Positions 25,848-33,574 of a DNA stretch of 35,225 nucleotides are shown piece by piece. The stretch covers positions 1-35,225 of the forward strand of contig JAICMI010000012.1 in assembly GCA_025929315.1 (NCBI GenBank), in the 5' to 3' direction. The notes under the pieces are model-generated. The model saw nothing but the letters and a program-made list of their open reading frames with translations, was not told the DNA's origin and ran no database searches. The first letter of the stretch is position 1, and every line of letters begins with the position of its first letter. This DNA is from Frankiaceae bacterium. Its GTDB lineage: Bacteria; Actinomycetota; Actinomycetes; JAFAQI01. The translations under genes and the position numbers were made by a program.

Positions 25848-26630
25848 ATGTCAGTCGCGGGGGACATCGAGCGAGTGACTCCGCCACACCTCGACGAGGC
25901 CTACGCACTCGACCGCGAGATTGCGACTTCGCTCAACGTCGACGCGCCGTGGCGGCGCGCCGCGGTCGTCCCGGCGGTGGCGGTGCTGATCATCGGCATC
26001 CTCATCCCGCTGGTCGTCATCGGACTGGGGCTGCCTCGCAAGGGCGACGTGCGCGGCGCCTACGGACTGATCGGCGAACTCGTCTTCGCGGGCATCGTCC
26101 TGGCCGTCGGCGCGCCGGTCGCGCGACGCATGGGTGGATGGGCGCAGGCAGTCGGACTCGACCGACCGCGGCGGGACGACATCGGAACCGTCGTGAAGTG
26201 GTTCTTCGCCCAGTTCGCCGCTCGGTTCGTCGTCGGGATCGTCATCGTCAGCGTCTCCCCCCACCTGCACCCGGTCGGCAACGCCGCAGGGGTCGACAAG
26301 CTGCACACCACCGGGCGGGTGTTGGTGCTGATCTCGGCAGTGCTGGTGGCCCCGGTGATGGAAGAGATCGCGTTCCGCGGCCTGATGTTGCGCGCGATGA
26401 TGCGCCGCCTCGGCTACTGGCCGGCGGCAGGTCTGTCCTCGCTCGTCTTCGCCCTGCTGCACGCGCCGGCGGTGCCGGACCTACAGAGCGCAATCGTGCT
26501 CGTGCTCGTCATCTATGTCTTCGGTCTGCTGCAATGCCAGCTCGTCCGGCGACGGGTGCGACTGGCACCGGCCGCCGGCGTGCACGCGTCGATCAACCTC
26601 GTGACGCTCGTGGCCGCGCTGGCTGCCTAG
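25848..26630 (+). CDS. CPBP-family intramembrane metalloprotease (CAAX protease/ABI)
   Basis: A 260-residue integral membrane protein from the ATG at 25848; the frame extends upstream but overlaps the HNH gene. Hydrophobic segments lie near 40-60, 74-90, 117-136, 158-172, 193-207 and 216-230. The CPBP active-site motifs are EEIAFRG at 172-178, H205 in FALLHA and H246 in HASINL. In bacteria the family takes part in membrane-protein processing and bacteriocin self-immunity; no bacteriocin gene is visible here. The 3' end overlaps the convergent rhodanese gene by 4 bp. Confidence 0.88.
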   Translation: MSVAGDIERVTPPHLDEAYALDREIATSLNVDAPWRRAAVVPAVAVLIIGILIPLVVIGLGLPRKGDVRGAYGLIGELVFAGIVLAVGAPVARRMGGWAQAVGLDRPRRDDIGTVVKWFFAQFAARFVVGIVIVSVSPHLHPVGNAAGVDKLHTTGRVLVLISAVLVAPVMEEIAFRGLMLRAMMRRLGYWPAAGLSSLVFALLHAPAVPDLQSAIVLVLVIYVFGLLQCQLVRRRVRLAPAAGVHASINLVTLVAALAA

Positions 26631-26935
26631 CCGCGTTCGACCGGGAGCCCCGCCGTCTCCCAGGCATCCATGCCGCCCCTGACGTTGACCGCGTCGTACC
26701 CGGCGCCGACCAGCGCCTCGGCCACCACCGCCGAGCGGGCGCCGACGTGGCAGATGCAGGCGAGCAGCTGATCGGGCAGCAGGTGCGCCGACGTCGACAG
26801 CTGCCGCATCGGAATGTGCAGCGCCGCAGGCGCCCGAACGGCGGTCCACTCGTCCGGCTCGCGAACGTCGAGCAGCACGGCGCGGCCGTCGTCGAGCAGC
26901 TGAGCGGCCTCCAGCACGGAGATGTCCCTAGGCAT
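26627..26935 (-). CDS. Single-domain rhodanese-like sulfurtransferase
   Basis: A 102-residue rhodanese from the ATG at 26935, which overlaps the Gfo/Idh stop by 8 nt. The active-site loop is CHVGARS with catalytic C62, matching CxxGxRS; LLDVREPDEW and YDAVNVRGGMDAWETAGLPV are the usual flanking motifs. Such proteins carry persulfide sulfur to acceptors, but here it could also serve iron-sulfur upkeep for the operon's ferredoxin, which is inference. It is the last gene of the six-gene operon starting at 30910. Confidence 0.9.
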   Translation of the reverse strand: MPRDISVLEAAQLLDDGRAVLLDVREPDEWTAVRAPAALHIPMRQLSTSAHLLPDQLLACICHVGARSAVVAEALVGAGYDAVNVRGGMDAWETAGLPVERG

Positions 26936-27923
26936 CCTGTGACTCCCCGCGAAGCGGAAGGCCAGCCGCCCCATAAATGTCATCGATCAGCCGCATCGTC
27001 ACCACCGCGTCGCGCGGCGTCGTCGGGAACGGTCTGTCCTCGGTCACAGCACCGAGGAACGCGCGCAGCTGCATGTCGTAGGAGGGCTCGCCCTTGACCC
27101 GCTCACGCGTGGTCTTGCCGTCCACCGTGACACGCAGGCGGTTGTAGACCTGCGGCGCGACGAAGTTGAGGGCGCGCACCTTGCCGCGCGTCCCGTCGAT
27201 GTGCACCGCGATGCGCAGCAGCCGGCTCGACCACATCGACGCGTCACTGCGGCCGACCGCACCGTTTTCATAGCGGAACCGCGCCGACATGGCCCTATCA
27301 ACCGGGCCGCCCTTCAACCTTTTCGGCGTGGCCGACACGACCGTCGGCTCTCCGGGCCCGAAGGTACGAAGCGCATGCACCGGATAGACGCAGTCCATCG
27401 ACGCACCACCGGCGAGGGCGTAGTTGTAGCGGATGTCGGAGAACTTCGGCAGCGGAAAGCACAACCACGCGCGCACCGACGTGATCTCGCCAAGTGAGCC
27501 GTCGTGGACCAACGAGCGGATGCGCCGGGTCAGCTCGTGGTAGCGGTAGTGAAACGCCTCCATGACTACGAGCCCCGACTTCTCAGCGGCGTCCGCAACT
27601 TCCTCCGCCTCGGCAGCGTTGGCGGTGAACGGCTTCTCGCACAACACGTGCTTGCCCGCCGCGATCGCCTTCAGCGTCCACTCGGCGTGCAGCCCGTTGG
27701 GCAACGGGTTGTAGATCGCGTCGATCTCAGGATCATTGATGACGTCGTCGTACGACGCGTGTACGCGCTGGATGTCGTGCTTGGAAGCGAACGCGTCGGC
27801 CCGGCCCCGATCCCGCGCGGCGATCGCCACCACATCAGCCCCGGGCACGCGTCCGGCCGGGCGGATCAACGCCATCGGTGCGATGCGCGCCGCGCCGATG
27901 ATGCCGATCCGCAGGTCAGCCAC
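26928..27923 (-). CDS. Gfo/Idh/MocA-family oxidoreductase
   Basis: A 331-residue protein. The N-terminal Rossmann fold opens with LRIGIIGAARIAPMAL, followed by VVAIAARDRGRADAFASKH and the hallmark EKPFTANAAEAEEVADAAE, whose EKP contacts the nicotinamide. The C-terminal alpha-beta substrate domain is complete. Family members oxidise or reduce sugars, inositols and dihydrodiols (trans-dihydrodiol-dehydrogenase-like); the substrate here is open. Six nt separate it from the patatin gene, within the operon behind the KstR-type box. Confidence 0.88.
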   Translation of the reverse strand: MADLRIGIIGAARIAPMALIRPAGRVPGADVVAIAARDRGRADAFASKHDIQRVHASYDDVINDPEIDAIYNPLPNGLHAEWTLKAIAAGKHVLCEKPFTANAAEAEEVADAAEKSGLVVMEAFHYRYHELTRRIRSLVHDGSLGEITSVRAWLCFPLPKFSDIRYNYALAGGASMDCVYPVHALRTFGPGEPTVVSATPKRLKGGPVDRAMSARFRYENGAVGRSDASMWSSRLLRIAVHIDGTRGKVRALNFVAPQVYNRLRVTVDGKTTRERVKGEPSYDMQLRAFLGAVTEDRPFPTTPRDAVVTMRLIDDIYGAAGLPLRGESQDA

Positions 27924-27929
27924 GCGCCG

Positions 27930-28784
27930 TCAGGCCTCCCACAGTGAACGGACGTCGTCCGCTACCGCCGCCGCCTGGGCCCGCCCGGCCTGCGCCGCGG
28001 GCCGCGCAGTCGCGGGGTCGAGCGGGTTGGCGCCGAACGCTGCCAACGAGTCCTCGTCCGGACGGATGGCCAGCGTGTTCTTGCGCTTCAGCACCTTCTT
28101 CGATGCCTTGTCGACGTCGGGGTCGAGGACAGTGAGGTCTTCGACGGGTGCGAGCACGAGCACGATGTCGTAGTCGGCGACGAGGTCGACGTTGGTCGAC
28201 GACCTGACCCCGCCATCGATGTAGCGACGGCCGTCGATCGTCATCGGCGGCCAGATGCCGGGGACAGCACAGCTGCCCGCGACGACGTCGACGAGGTCGG
28301 CGCCGTCCTCCGCCGTGAAGACGCGCTCCTCACCCGTCGAGGCATCCACCGTCACAATGCGCAGGTCACGCCCGGTCGGCCACTTGCGCTCGGGCAGCCG
28401 CGCCTCGATCACCTCGCGTCGGCGCCGCTCCGGCACCGTTGACGAGGCCAGCGCGAAGCGGCCGATCGCCGCGCGCAGCTCCTGCCCGGGCTCGGTCTGG
28501 CTCATCAGCGACGTCCAGTCCGCGACCATCTTCTCGAGATCGACCTCGACCGGGATCTCAGCCGATTCGCCGGTCGGGAAGGCGTGCCGGTCGTGAAGCT
28601 CCGCCAGCGGCGCACCGCTGGTGACCTGCGCGGCAACCGCGGACCCCGCTGACGTGCCGACGATGACGTCCGCGTCGAGGACGTCGACGCCGGCCTCCGC
28701 CAGCCCGAACAGCAATCCCGTCTCCCATGCGATGCCGGCGACGCCGCCGCCGCCGAGGACCAGTGCTCGTGACTTTGCGCCCAT
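27930..28784 (-). CDS. Patatin-like phospholipase/acyl hydrolase
   Basis: A 284-residue protein with the oxyanion loop LGGGGVAGIAWETG at 10-23, nucleophile S45 in VGTSAGSA and the catalytic Asp in the D-G-G motif at 190 (RYIDGGVRSSTN). The Ser-Asp dyad is intact. Family enzymes release fatty acids from phospholipids or other acyl esters; in a sterol/lipid operon cleavage of sterol esters or membrane lipids is conceivable but not shown. No signal peptide. The ATG overlaps the preceding stop by 1 nt (TGATG). Confidence 0.9.
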   Translation of the reverse strand: MGAKSRALVLGGGGVAGIAWETGLLFGLAEAGVDVLDADVIVGTSAGSAVAAQVTSGAPLAELHDRHAFPTGESAEIPVEVDLEKMVADWTSLMSQTEPGQELRAAIGRFALASSTVPERRRREVIEARLPERKWPTGRDLRIVTVDASTGEERVFTAEDGADLVDVVAGSCAVPGIWPPMTIDGRRYIDGGVRSSTNVDLVADYDIVLVLAPVEDLTVLDPDVDKASKKVLKRKNTLAIRPDEDSLAAFGANPLDPATARPAAQAGRAQAAAVADDVRSLWEA

Positions 28785-29602
28785 CAGATGACCCTTCCAG
28801 CCAGGTCGCGCACAGCGGCTACAGCGTCGCCGCGCGTCGGTAGCAGGAAGACTGCCCGCTCCACGCCCATTGAGTCGTAGTGCGCGATCACGTCACGGTC
28901 CGGACGGACGAGGTAGAGCGTGACCGGCGGCACCGGTTTGCCGGCGGCGTCGGCCATGTCCCTCAGCTGCGCCAGCCGGTCGGAGAGCTTGTCCTTCGAC
29001 GGCATCGGCATCCAGCCACCCGCGTAGTCGATCGCGTGCTGCATCGCGCGTTTGCCGCTGCCGCCGACCCAGACCCGCATCGGGGACTGCACGGGCTTGG
29101 GCCATTGCCACGACGGCTCGAGCCGGGCGTGCTTGCCGTCGTACGACGCGACGTCGTTGCTCCAGAGCTGTTGCATGAGCTCGACGCGCTCCCGCATCAC
29201 GTCCCAGCGCTCGCTGAACTCGACCCCGTGATGCGCCAGCTCTTCGACGTTCCAGCCGGCGCCGACACCGAACAGCAGCCGTCCGCCGGAGAGGACGTCG
29301 AGGGACGACACCTCTTTGGCGAGCACGATCGGGTCCCGCTCGACGACGAGGCAAACACCTGTCCCGAGACGCAGCCGCTCGGTGACCGCCGCCGCCGCGG
29401 TCAGCGCGACAAACGGATCCAGCGTGCGCGCGTATTCGTCAGGCAGCTCGCCGCCCATGGGGTACGGCGTGCGCCGCGACGTGGGGATGTGCGTGTGCTC
29501 GGCGACGAACAGCGACTCGAAGCCTGCGTCCTCGGCCGCGCGAGCCACATCGCGCACATCACTCGTCAGATCGCTCGCGAACAGCGCGACGCCGAGGTGC
29601 AT
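28784..29602 (-). CDS. LLM-class F420-dependent oxidoreductase
   Basis: A 272-residue TIM-barrel protein of the luciferase-like monooxygenase family, starting at the ATG at 29602. Family features are GVALFASDLTSDVRDVARAAEDAGFESLFVAEH, the strand RLRLGTGV, LDVLSGGRLLFGVGAGWNVEEL and VWVGGSGKRAMQHA. In actinobacteria most such proteins use F420, with roles in oxidising alcohols or reducing enoates; the cofactor is inferred from the subfamily. It sits 10 nt after the zinc ADH gene and overlaps the patatin start by 1 nt. Confidence 0.87.
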   Translation of the reverse strand: MHLGVALFASDLTSDVRDVARAAEDAGFESLFVAEHTHIPTSRRTPYPMGGELPDEYARTLDPFVALTAAAAVTERLRLGTGVCLVVERDPIVLAKEVSSLDVLSGGRLLFGVGAGWNVEELAHHGVEFSERWDVMRERVELMQQLWSNDVASYDGKHARLEPSWQWPKPVQSPMRVWVGGSGKRAMQHAIDYAGGWMPMPSKDKLSDRLAQLRDMADAAGKPVPPVTLYLVRPDRDVIAHYDSMGVERAVFLLPTRGDAVAAVRDLAGRVI

Positions 29603-29612
29603 GTGCGCCCTC

Positions 29613-30698
29613 TCAGTCGAAGGTGATGACCTGGCGGATGACGTCACCGGCCGACAGCGCACCGAACGCGTCGTTGATGTCGTCGAGGGCCAGCCGCCGC
29701 GTGATCATCCGCTCGAGGTCAAGCTGGCCGGACCGCCAGAGTGCAAGCAGTCGGGGGAAGTCGCGGCGGATGTTGGCCGAGCCGTAGTAGGTGCCACGGA
29801 GGTTCTTCTCGTCGTAGAACAAGTCGAACGCCGAGAGCTCGACCATGTCCTCGGCCCGCCCGACACCGACGACGACAGTCGTGCCGCCCCGCCGCGTGGC
29901 GCTGTAAGCCGCCTTGATGGTCTGCGACCGGCCGACCACCTCGAAGGCGTAGTCGAAGCCGCTGCCGCCGGTGAGCTCGCGCAACGCGTCGGGCAGCTGG
30001 TCGGGCGTGACCGCATGGGTGGCGCCGAACTGCTTGGCCCAGCCGAGCTTTGCCTCGACCATGTCCACCGCGAGGATCGTCGCCGCTCCTGCGATACGCG
30101 CGCCCTGGATCACACTGATACCGACACCGCCGCAGCCGAACACCACGACACTCGACCCGGGCTCGATCTTGCCGGCGTTGATGGCGGCGCCGACGCCGGT
30201 CATCACGCCACAGCCCAGCAACGATGCGATGTCGTAGGGGATGTCAGGGTCGATCTTGACCGCGCCCTGTTCGAGCAGGATGACCTCTTCGGCGAAGGTC
30301 CCGGCGCCGGCCATGCCGAACGTCGGCGTCGTCCCGTCGAACATGAAGTGCGCATCGCTGAACGCATTGATCATGTAGGCCATGCACAGCTGCGGCTGGC
30401 CGTTGACGCACTCTTTGCAGGCACCGCACTGCGGCGACCAGCAGACGACGACATGGTCGCCTTCGGCGAGCGATGTCACTCCCGCGCCGACCTCGACGAT
30501 CTCGCCCGCGCCTTCGTGTCCGAGGACAGCGGGAACGGCGACAGGAATCGTCCCGTTCATCGCCGACAGGTCGGAGTGACAGACGCCGGTCGCCTTGATG
30601 CGGATGCGGACCTTGCCCGCGCCCACCGCCGTCGTCGTCACGTCGTCGCGGACGTCCAGCTTGTCGTCGCCGACGTTGTGCAGGACAGCGGCCTTCAT
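29613..30698 (-). CDS. Zinc-dependent alcohol dehydrogenase (class III/NDMA-like MDR)
   Basis: A 361-residue MDR alcohol dehydrogenase. The catalytic zinc is bound through C40 (GVCHSD), H61/E62 (LGHEGAG) and a later cysteine in LLGCGVMTG. The structural zinc has four cysteines, C91, C94, C97 and C105 (CGACKECVNGQPQLC), and the NAD loop is VVVFGCGGVGISVIQGA. It resembles mycobacterial zinc ADHs of the Rv0761c/Rv3086 group. The ATG shares a base with the ferredoxin stop, and both lie behind a KstR-type box. Oxidation of a primary sterol or lipid alcohol made by the P450 is an attractive but untested role. Confidence 0.9.
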   Translation of the reverse strand: MKAAVLHNVGDDKLDVRDDVTTTAVGAGKVRIRIKATGVCHSDLSAMNGTIPVAVPAVLGHEGAGEIVEVGAGVTSLAEGDHVVVCWSPQCGACKECVNGQPQLCMAYMINAFSDAHFMFDGTTPTFGMAGAGTFAEEVILLEQGAVKIDPDIPYDIASLLGCGVMTGVGAAINAGKIEPGSSVVVFGCGGVGISVIQGARIAGAATILAVDMVEAKLGWAKQFGATHAVTPDQLPDALRELTGGSGFDYAFEVVGRSQTIKAAYSATRRGGTTVVVGVGRAEDMVELSAFDLFYDEKNLRGTYYGSANIRRDFPRLLALWRSGQLDLERMITRRLALDDINDAFGALSAGDVIRQVITFD

Positions 30699-30910
30699 CA
30701 GATGCTCTGCTTCTTCTCGAGCAAGAGGGCCCGTTTCGGACAGGAGTCGACGGCCTCACGGGCACGCGTCGCAAGCTCGCCGTCGGCATCCTCGATGAGG
30801 ATGTGCAGCACTTCGTCGTCGTCCAGCTCGAACATCTCCGGAGCGACGCCGACGCAGACGGCGTTGGCTTCGCACTCGTTGTGGTCCACGACCACGCGGA
30901 ACTCACCCAC
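30698..30910 (-). CDS. fdxD: [3Fe-4S] ferredoxin, FdxD-like
   Basis: About 70 residues from a GTG at 30910. A GTG at 30895, preceded by GGTGA at 7 nt, is an equally good start. Cluster ligands are C13 and C19 in NECEANAVCVGVAPEMF and C57 in DSCPKRALLL. The CxxAxxC...CP pattern with three cysteines denotes a [3Fe-4S] cluster, as in actinobacterial ferredoxins serving P450s. The sequence resembles M. tuberculosis FdxD (Rv3503c), a KstR-regulon member. It leads a six-gene operon behind a KstR-type box. Electron supply to the CYP125-like P450 is likely from shared regulation, but not proven. Confidence 0.88.
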   Translation of the reverse strand: MGEFRVVVDHNECEANAVCVGVAPEMFELDDDEVLHILIEDADGELATRAREAVDSCPKRALLLEKKQSI

Positions 30911-30916
30911 GGCGAA

Positions 30917-30945
30917 AGTAGAACACGTTCTGTTTTCGGAGGCAA
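30917..30945 (-). promoter_or_regulatory. Predicted promoter of the ferredoxin operon
   Basis: On the minus strand TTGCCT (30945-30940) and TCTACT (30922-30917) are separated by exactly 17 bp. The -10 overlaps the right half of the KstR-type box at 30919-30932. Prediction from spacing; the elements are imperfect. Confidence 0.4.
30919..30932. promoter_or_regulatory. KstR-type operator, site 3 (ferredoxin operon)
   Basis: TAGAACACGTTCTG matches TnnAACnnGTTnnA at all fixed positions except the last base, with perfect AGAAC/GTTCT arms. It lies 9 bp upstream of the ferredoxin GTG and overlaps the predicted -10. It is the same motif as at 388-401, 30 kb away. Confidence 0.8.
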
Positions 30946-30980
30946 AACAGCCCCCGACCAACCGCGGCCGGGGGCTGTTT
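30945..30980 (-). terminator. Strong intrinsic terminator of the G1 peptidase gene
   Basis: The arms AAACAGCCCCCG (30945-30956) and CGGGGGCTGTTT (30969-30980) form a perfect 12-bp stem with a 12-nt loop. On the minus strand the hairpin runs into TTTT just after the peptidase stop. It insulates the ferredoxin operon from read-through. Confidence 0.88.
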
Positions 30981-30992
30981 CGCGCTATCAGA

Positions 30993-31787
30993 TCAGGGTG
31001 CTGCGCAGGTCTGCGCGTAGGCACAGACGTTGAAGCTCTGCCCGTCCGCGGCCAGCGCCGACGGTGTGGCCTCGTTGACCAGACCAGGGCCCATCGCGAT
31101 GCTCACCGGGTTGCCCTGCGCGATCGTGTGCGTGCCGGACGCGTCGGTGAAAGTGCTGGTCGGACCGAAGTGGTTGACGCCGGTGTTGGCCGGGATCGTC
31201 TGTACGACGAGCGTGGGCGCCTCGAAGATCCACTCCGCCGATGACTCGGTCGAGGCGTAGCTGATGTTCTGCTGCCAGGACCAGTGACCCGCGTCGCTCA
31301 GCGAGACCGACCAGAGGTTGCTGCCGACCAGGTGGATGTCGACCGTGACGACGTCGCCGGCATTGACGGTGCACGTGGGATCGCCGGTGCAGCCGCTGGT
31401 GATCGGCGTCTCGCTGGCGGGGAGGATCTCGTACCAGGCGTAGTTGCCCTGGACGGCGTCCTCGGAGGTCCCGGCCTGGATCAAATCGGACGAGGAGTAA
31501 CCGCCGATGCCGGTCCAGTTGGCGGCGAACCCGGGCGGCACCGGGTTGACCGAGGGAACGGTGAACGTCGACGTCACGCCTGACACCCCGGACCCGGGCG
31601 CGGTCGCGTATCCGGACCAGTTGAGGCTGGTGGTGTCGGCGTTCTCCTTGGGCAGGATCTGCCCCTGATGGGCCGGGATCAGCCGGCCGTGGCTCGCGAC
31701 CGTCGCCGCCCCCGCGGCGGTTGATGCGAGAGATGCCGAGGCGATTCCGGCTACGGCGATGAGCAGGGTTGCGGTGCGACGTCGCAC
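30993..31787 (-). CDS. Secreted glutamic peptidase, family G1 (eqolisin/peptidase A4)
   Basis: A 264-residue protein from a GTG preceded by AAGGTGG. A signal peptide (ATLLIAVAGIASASLASTAAGA) precedes a propeptide-like stretch. The G1 fold starts at SLNWSGYATAPG. The catalytic pair is Q104 in WTGIGGYSSSDLIQAGT and E185 in STESSAEWIFEAPT, the same positions as the Gln/Glu dyad of fungal eqolisins; two cysteines at C133 and C139 may pair. G1 peptidases cut proteins at acid pH outside the cell. The gene stands alone, with its own terminator. Confidence 0.87.
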   Translation of the reverse strand: MRRRTATLLIAVAGIASASLASTAAGAATVASHGRLIPAHQGQILPKENADTTSLNWSGYATAPGSGVSGVTSTFTVPSVNPVPPGFAANWTGIGGYSSSDLIQAGTSEDAVQGNYAWYEILPASETPITSGCTGDPTCTVNAGDVVTVDIHLVGSNLWSVSLSDAGHWSWQQNISYASTESSAEWIFEAPTLVVQTIPANTGVNHFGPTSTFTDASGTHTIAQGNPVSIAMGPGLVNEATPSALAADGQSFNVCAYAQTCAAP

Positions 31788-31878
31788 TGGTTGCCACCTT
31801 CGCTGCGGTGGTCAGGCTGGGCTAACCGGGCTTATTGGACATAAGGGCTAACGAAGAAGAGCGCGATACGTTACGGCC

Positions 31879-32712
31879 ATGCCTCTCCGGATGGACCCGG
31901 CGGAGCCCGAGCCCGACTGGATGCTGCGGCTCGATGCGGCTGAGGGCATCGCCACGCTGACGCTCGACCACCCGGACAAGCTCAACGCCTGGTCGTGGGA
32001 GGCGTCGCGACAGCTCGGCAAGCGCGCCGACCAGATCCGGTTCGACGACAGCGTCCGCGTCGTCGTCGTCCGGGCCGAAGGACGAGCGTTCTGCGCCGGC
32101 GTCGACCTCGGCATGCCCGAGGACCGGGTCACCGGCCGGTCACCCGCGGAGAAGGTGCGCAACTACTACGAAGGCATCCGGTGGGTGCACGAGCGCTTCC
32201 ACGCGTTCTCCGACCTCCCCCAGCCCATCGTCGTCGCCGTGCAGGGCTACTGCCTCGGCTTCGGCTTCGAGTTCGCGTTGATGGCCGACATCCGGGTGTG
32301 TGCGGACGACGCGATCTTCGCGCTGCCCGAGGCGACCGTCGGCGTAGGTGTCGACGCAGGTGGAGACCTGCGCCTCGCCCGCGAGGTCGGCGCCGGTTGG
32401 GCAAAGATGCTCGCGCTGACCGGCCGCCGGATCGACGCCGCCACCGCCGAACGGCTCGGTGTCGTGCAAGAGGTCGTCGCCCGCGACGCGCTCGACGACA
32501 CCGCCTACGCGATCGCGCGCGAGATCCGCGACAACGCACCCCTCGCCGTACAGAGCATCAAGCGCTCCATCAACGCGTTGGCCGACCGTGGTCTGGCCGA
32601 CGCATTGCGGTTCGAGGCGATGAGCGCATCCGTCGAGTTCGTCTCCGAGGACATGCCCAAGGGCTATGCCGCCAAGGCCGCAAAGCAACCGGTCGAGTTC
32701 GAGGGCAAGTAG
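31879..32712 (+). CDS. Crotonase-family enzyme, enoyl-CoA hydratase or dienoyl-CoA isomerase
   Basis: A 277-residue crotonase with oxyanion segments FCAGVDLGMP and GYCLGFGFEFALMADIRV. Acid/base positions are E131 and E151 (PEATVGVGVDAGGDLRL). D159 falls where delta3,5-delta2,4-dienoyl-CoA isomerases have their third catalytic acid, whereas ordinary hydratases have Pro/Gly there. Isomerase activity is therefore possible. Ten nt downstream comes a 2,4-dienoyl-CoA-reductase-like SDR, the natural partner for unsaturated acyl-CoA breakdown. No KstR-type box was seen upstream; two GGGCTAAC repeats 26 bp apart (31819, 31845) precede the gene. Confidence 0.85.
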   Translation: MPLRMDPAEPEPDWMLRLDAAEGIATLTLDHPDKLNAWSWEASRQLGKRADQIRFDDSVRVVVVRAEGRAFCAGVDLGMPEDRVTGRSPAEKVRNYYEGIRWVHERFHAFSDLPQPIVVAVQGYCLGFGFEFALMADIRVCADDAIFALPEATVGVGVDAGGDLRLAREVGAGWAKMLALTGRRIDAATAERLGVVQEVVARDALDDTAYAIAREIRDNAPLAVQSIKRSINALADRGLADALRFEAMSASVEFVSEDMPKGYAAKAAKQPVEFEGK

Positions 32713-32722
32713 CGATGCCTTT

Positions 32723-33574
32723 ATGACCGGGCTGCCGCGGCCGCCGCAGGCCGGTACGCCGATGCTGCCGACCGACACGTTCGCCGGCCAGGTCGTGCTG
32801 GTGACAGGCGGCGGCACCGGGCTCGGCAAGGCCATCGCCGTCGAGTTCGCGCGTGCAGGTGCCGCGGTCGCGGTTGCCAGCCGATCGGCTGAACACAGAC
32901 AAGACGGCGTCGCAGCAGTCGAAGCGGCGGGCGGCAAGGCGACCGGTGTCGAGGTCGACGTGCGCGAGCCGGAGTCGACGGCCGCTGCGTTCGACGCGGC
33001 AGAGTCCGCGCTGGGACCGGTCACGGTGCTCGTGAACAACGCCGCCGCCAACTTCCCCATAGCTGCCGCAGACCTATCGCCCAACGGGTGGCGTGCGGTT
33101 GAGCGCATCGTTCTCGACGGCACGTTCTTCTGCTCGCAGGAGATGCACCGCCGCGCCGTCGCCAACGGGCTGGCCGGGTCGATCGTCAACATCGCCACGA
33201 CCGCGGCGCTCGCCGGCGGTCCGGGCATGGCGCACTCAGCCGCCGCCAAAGCCGGTGTCATCTCCCTGACGAAAACACTCGCCGTGGAGTGGGCGCCCGA
33301 CGGTGTGCGCGTCAACGCGATCGCGCCGGGGCTGTTCCCCCACGACGACCTGCCCGACGCCATCAAGGCAGCACGCGACCCCAGCGTCGACGACACCCGG
33401 CAGCCCGCCGGGCGCGTCGGCCAACCGCACGAGCTCGGCTGGGCGGCCACCTGGCTGTGCTCGCCGTACGCGTCCTTCGTCACCGGCCATGTGCTCGTCG
33501 TCGACGGTGGCAACTGGCTACGACGCGACTTCGCGATGCCCCCGGTGAGATCGATCAGCGACCAGCTCCCATGA
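32723..33574 (+). CDS. 2,4-dienoyl-CoA-reductase-like short-chain dehydrogenase
   Basis: A 283-residue classical SDR fold: cofactor loop VTGGGTGLGKAIA, NNAAAN at 105-110, then AHSAAAKAGVISLTKTLAVEWAPDGVRVNAIAPG. The lysine K176 is present, but the usual Tyr four residues before is Ser172. The same substitution occurs in 2,4-dienoyl-CoA reductases, whose HSAxAKA(G/A)V and AVEW segments also match. The R-S motif after the second strand (VASRSAEHR) suggests NADPH. It starts 10 nt after the crotonase gene and its stop overlaps the cyclase ATG by 4 nt. Confidence 0.85.
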   Translation: MTGLPRPPQAGTPMLPTDTFAGQVVLVTGGGTGLGKAIAVEFARAGAAVAVASRSAEHRQDGVAAVEAAGGKATGVEVDVREPESTAAAFDAAESALGPVTVLVNNAAANFPIAAADLSPNGWRAVERIVLDGTFFCSQEMHRRAVANGLAGSIVNIATTAALAGGPGMAHSAAAKAGVISLTKTLAVEWAPDGVRVNAIAPGLFPHDDLPDAIKAARDPSVDDTRQPAGRVGQPHELGWAATWLCSPYASFVTGHVLVVDGGNWLRRDFAMPPVRSISDQLP

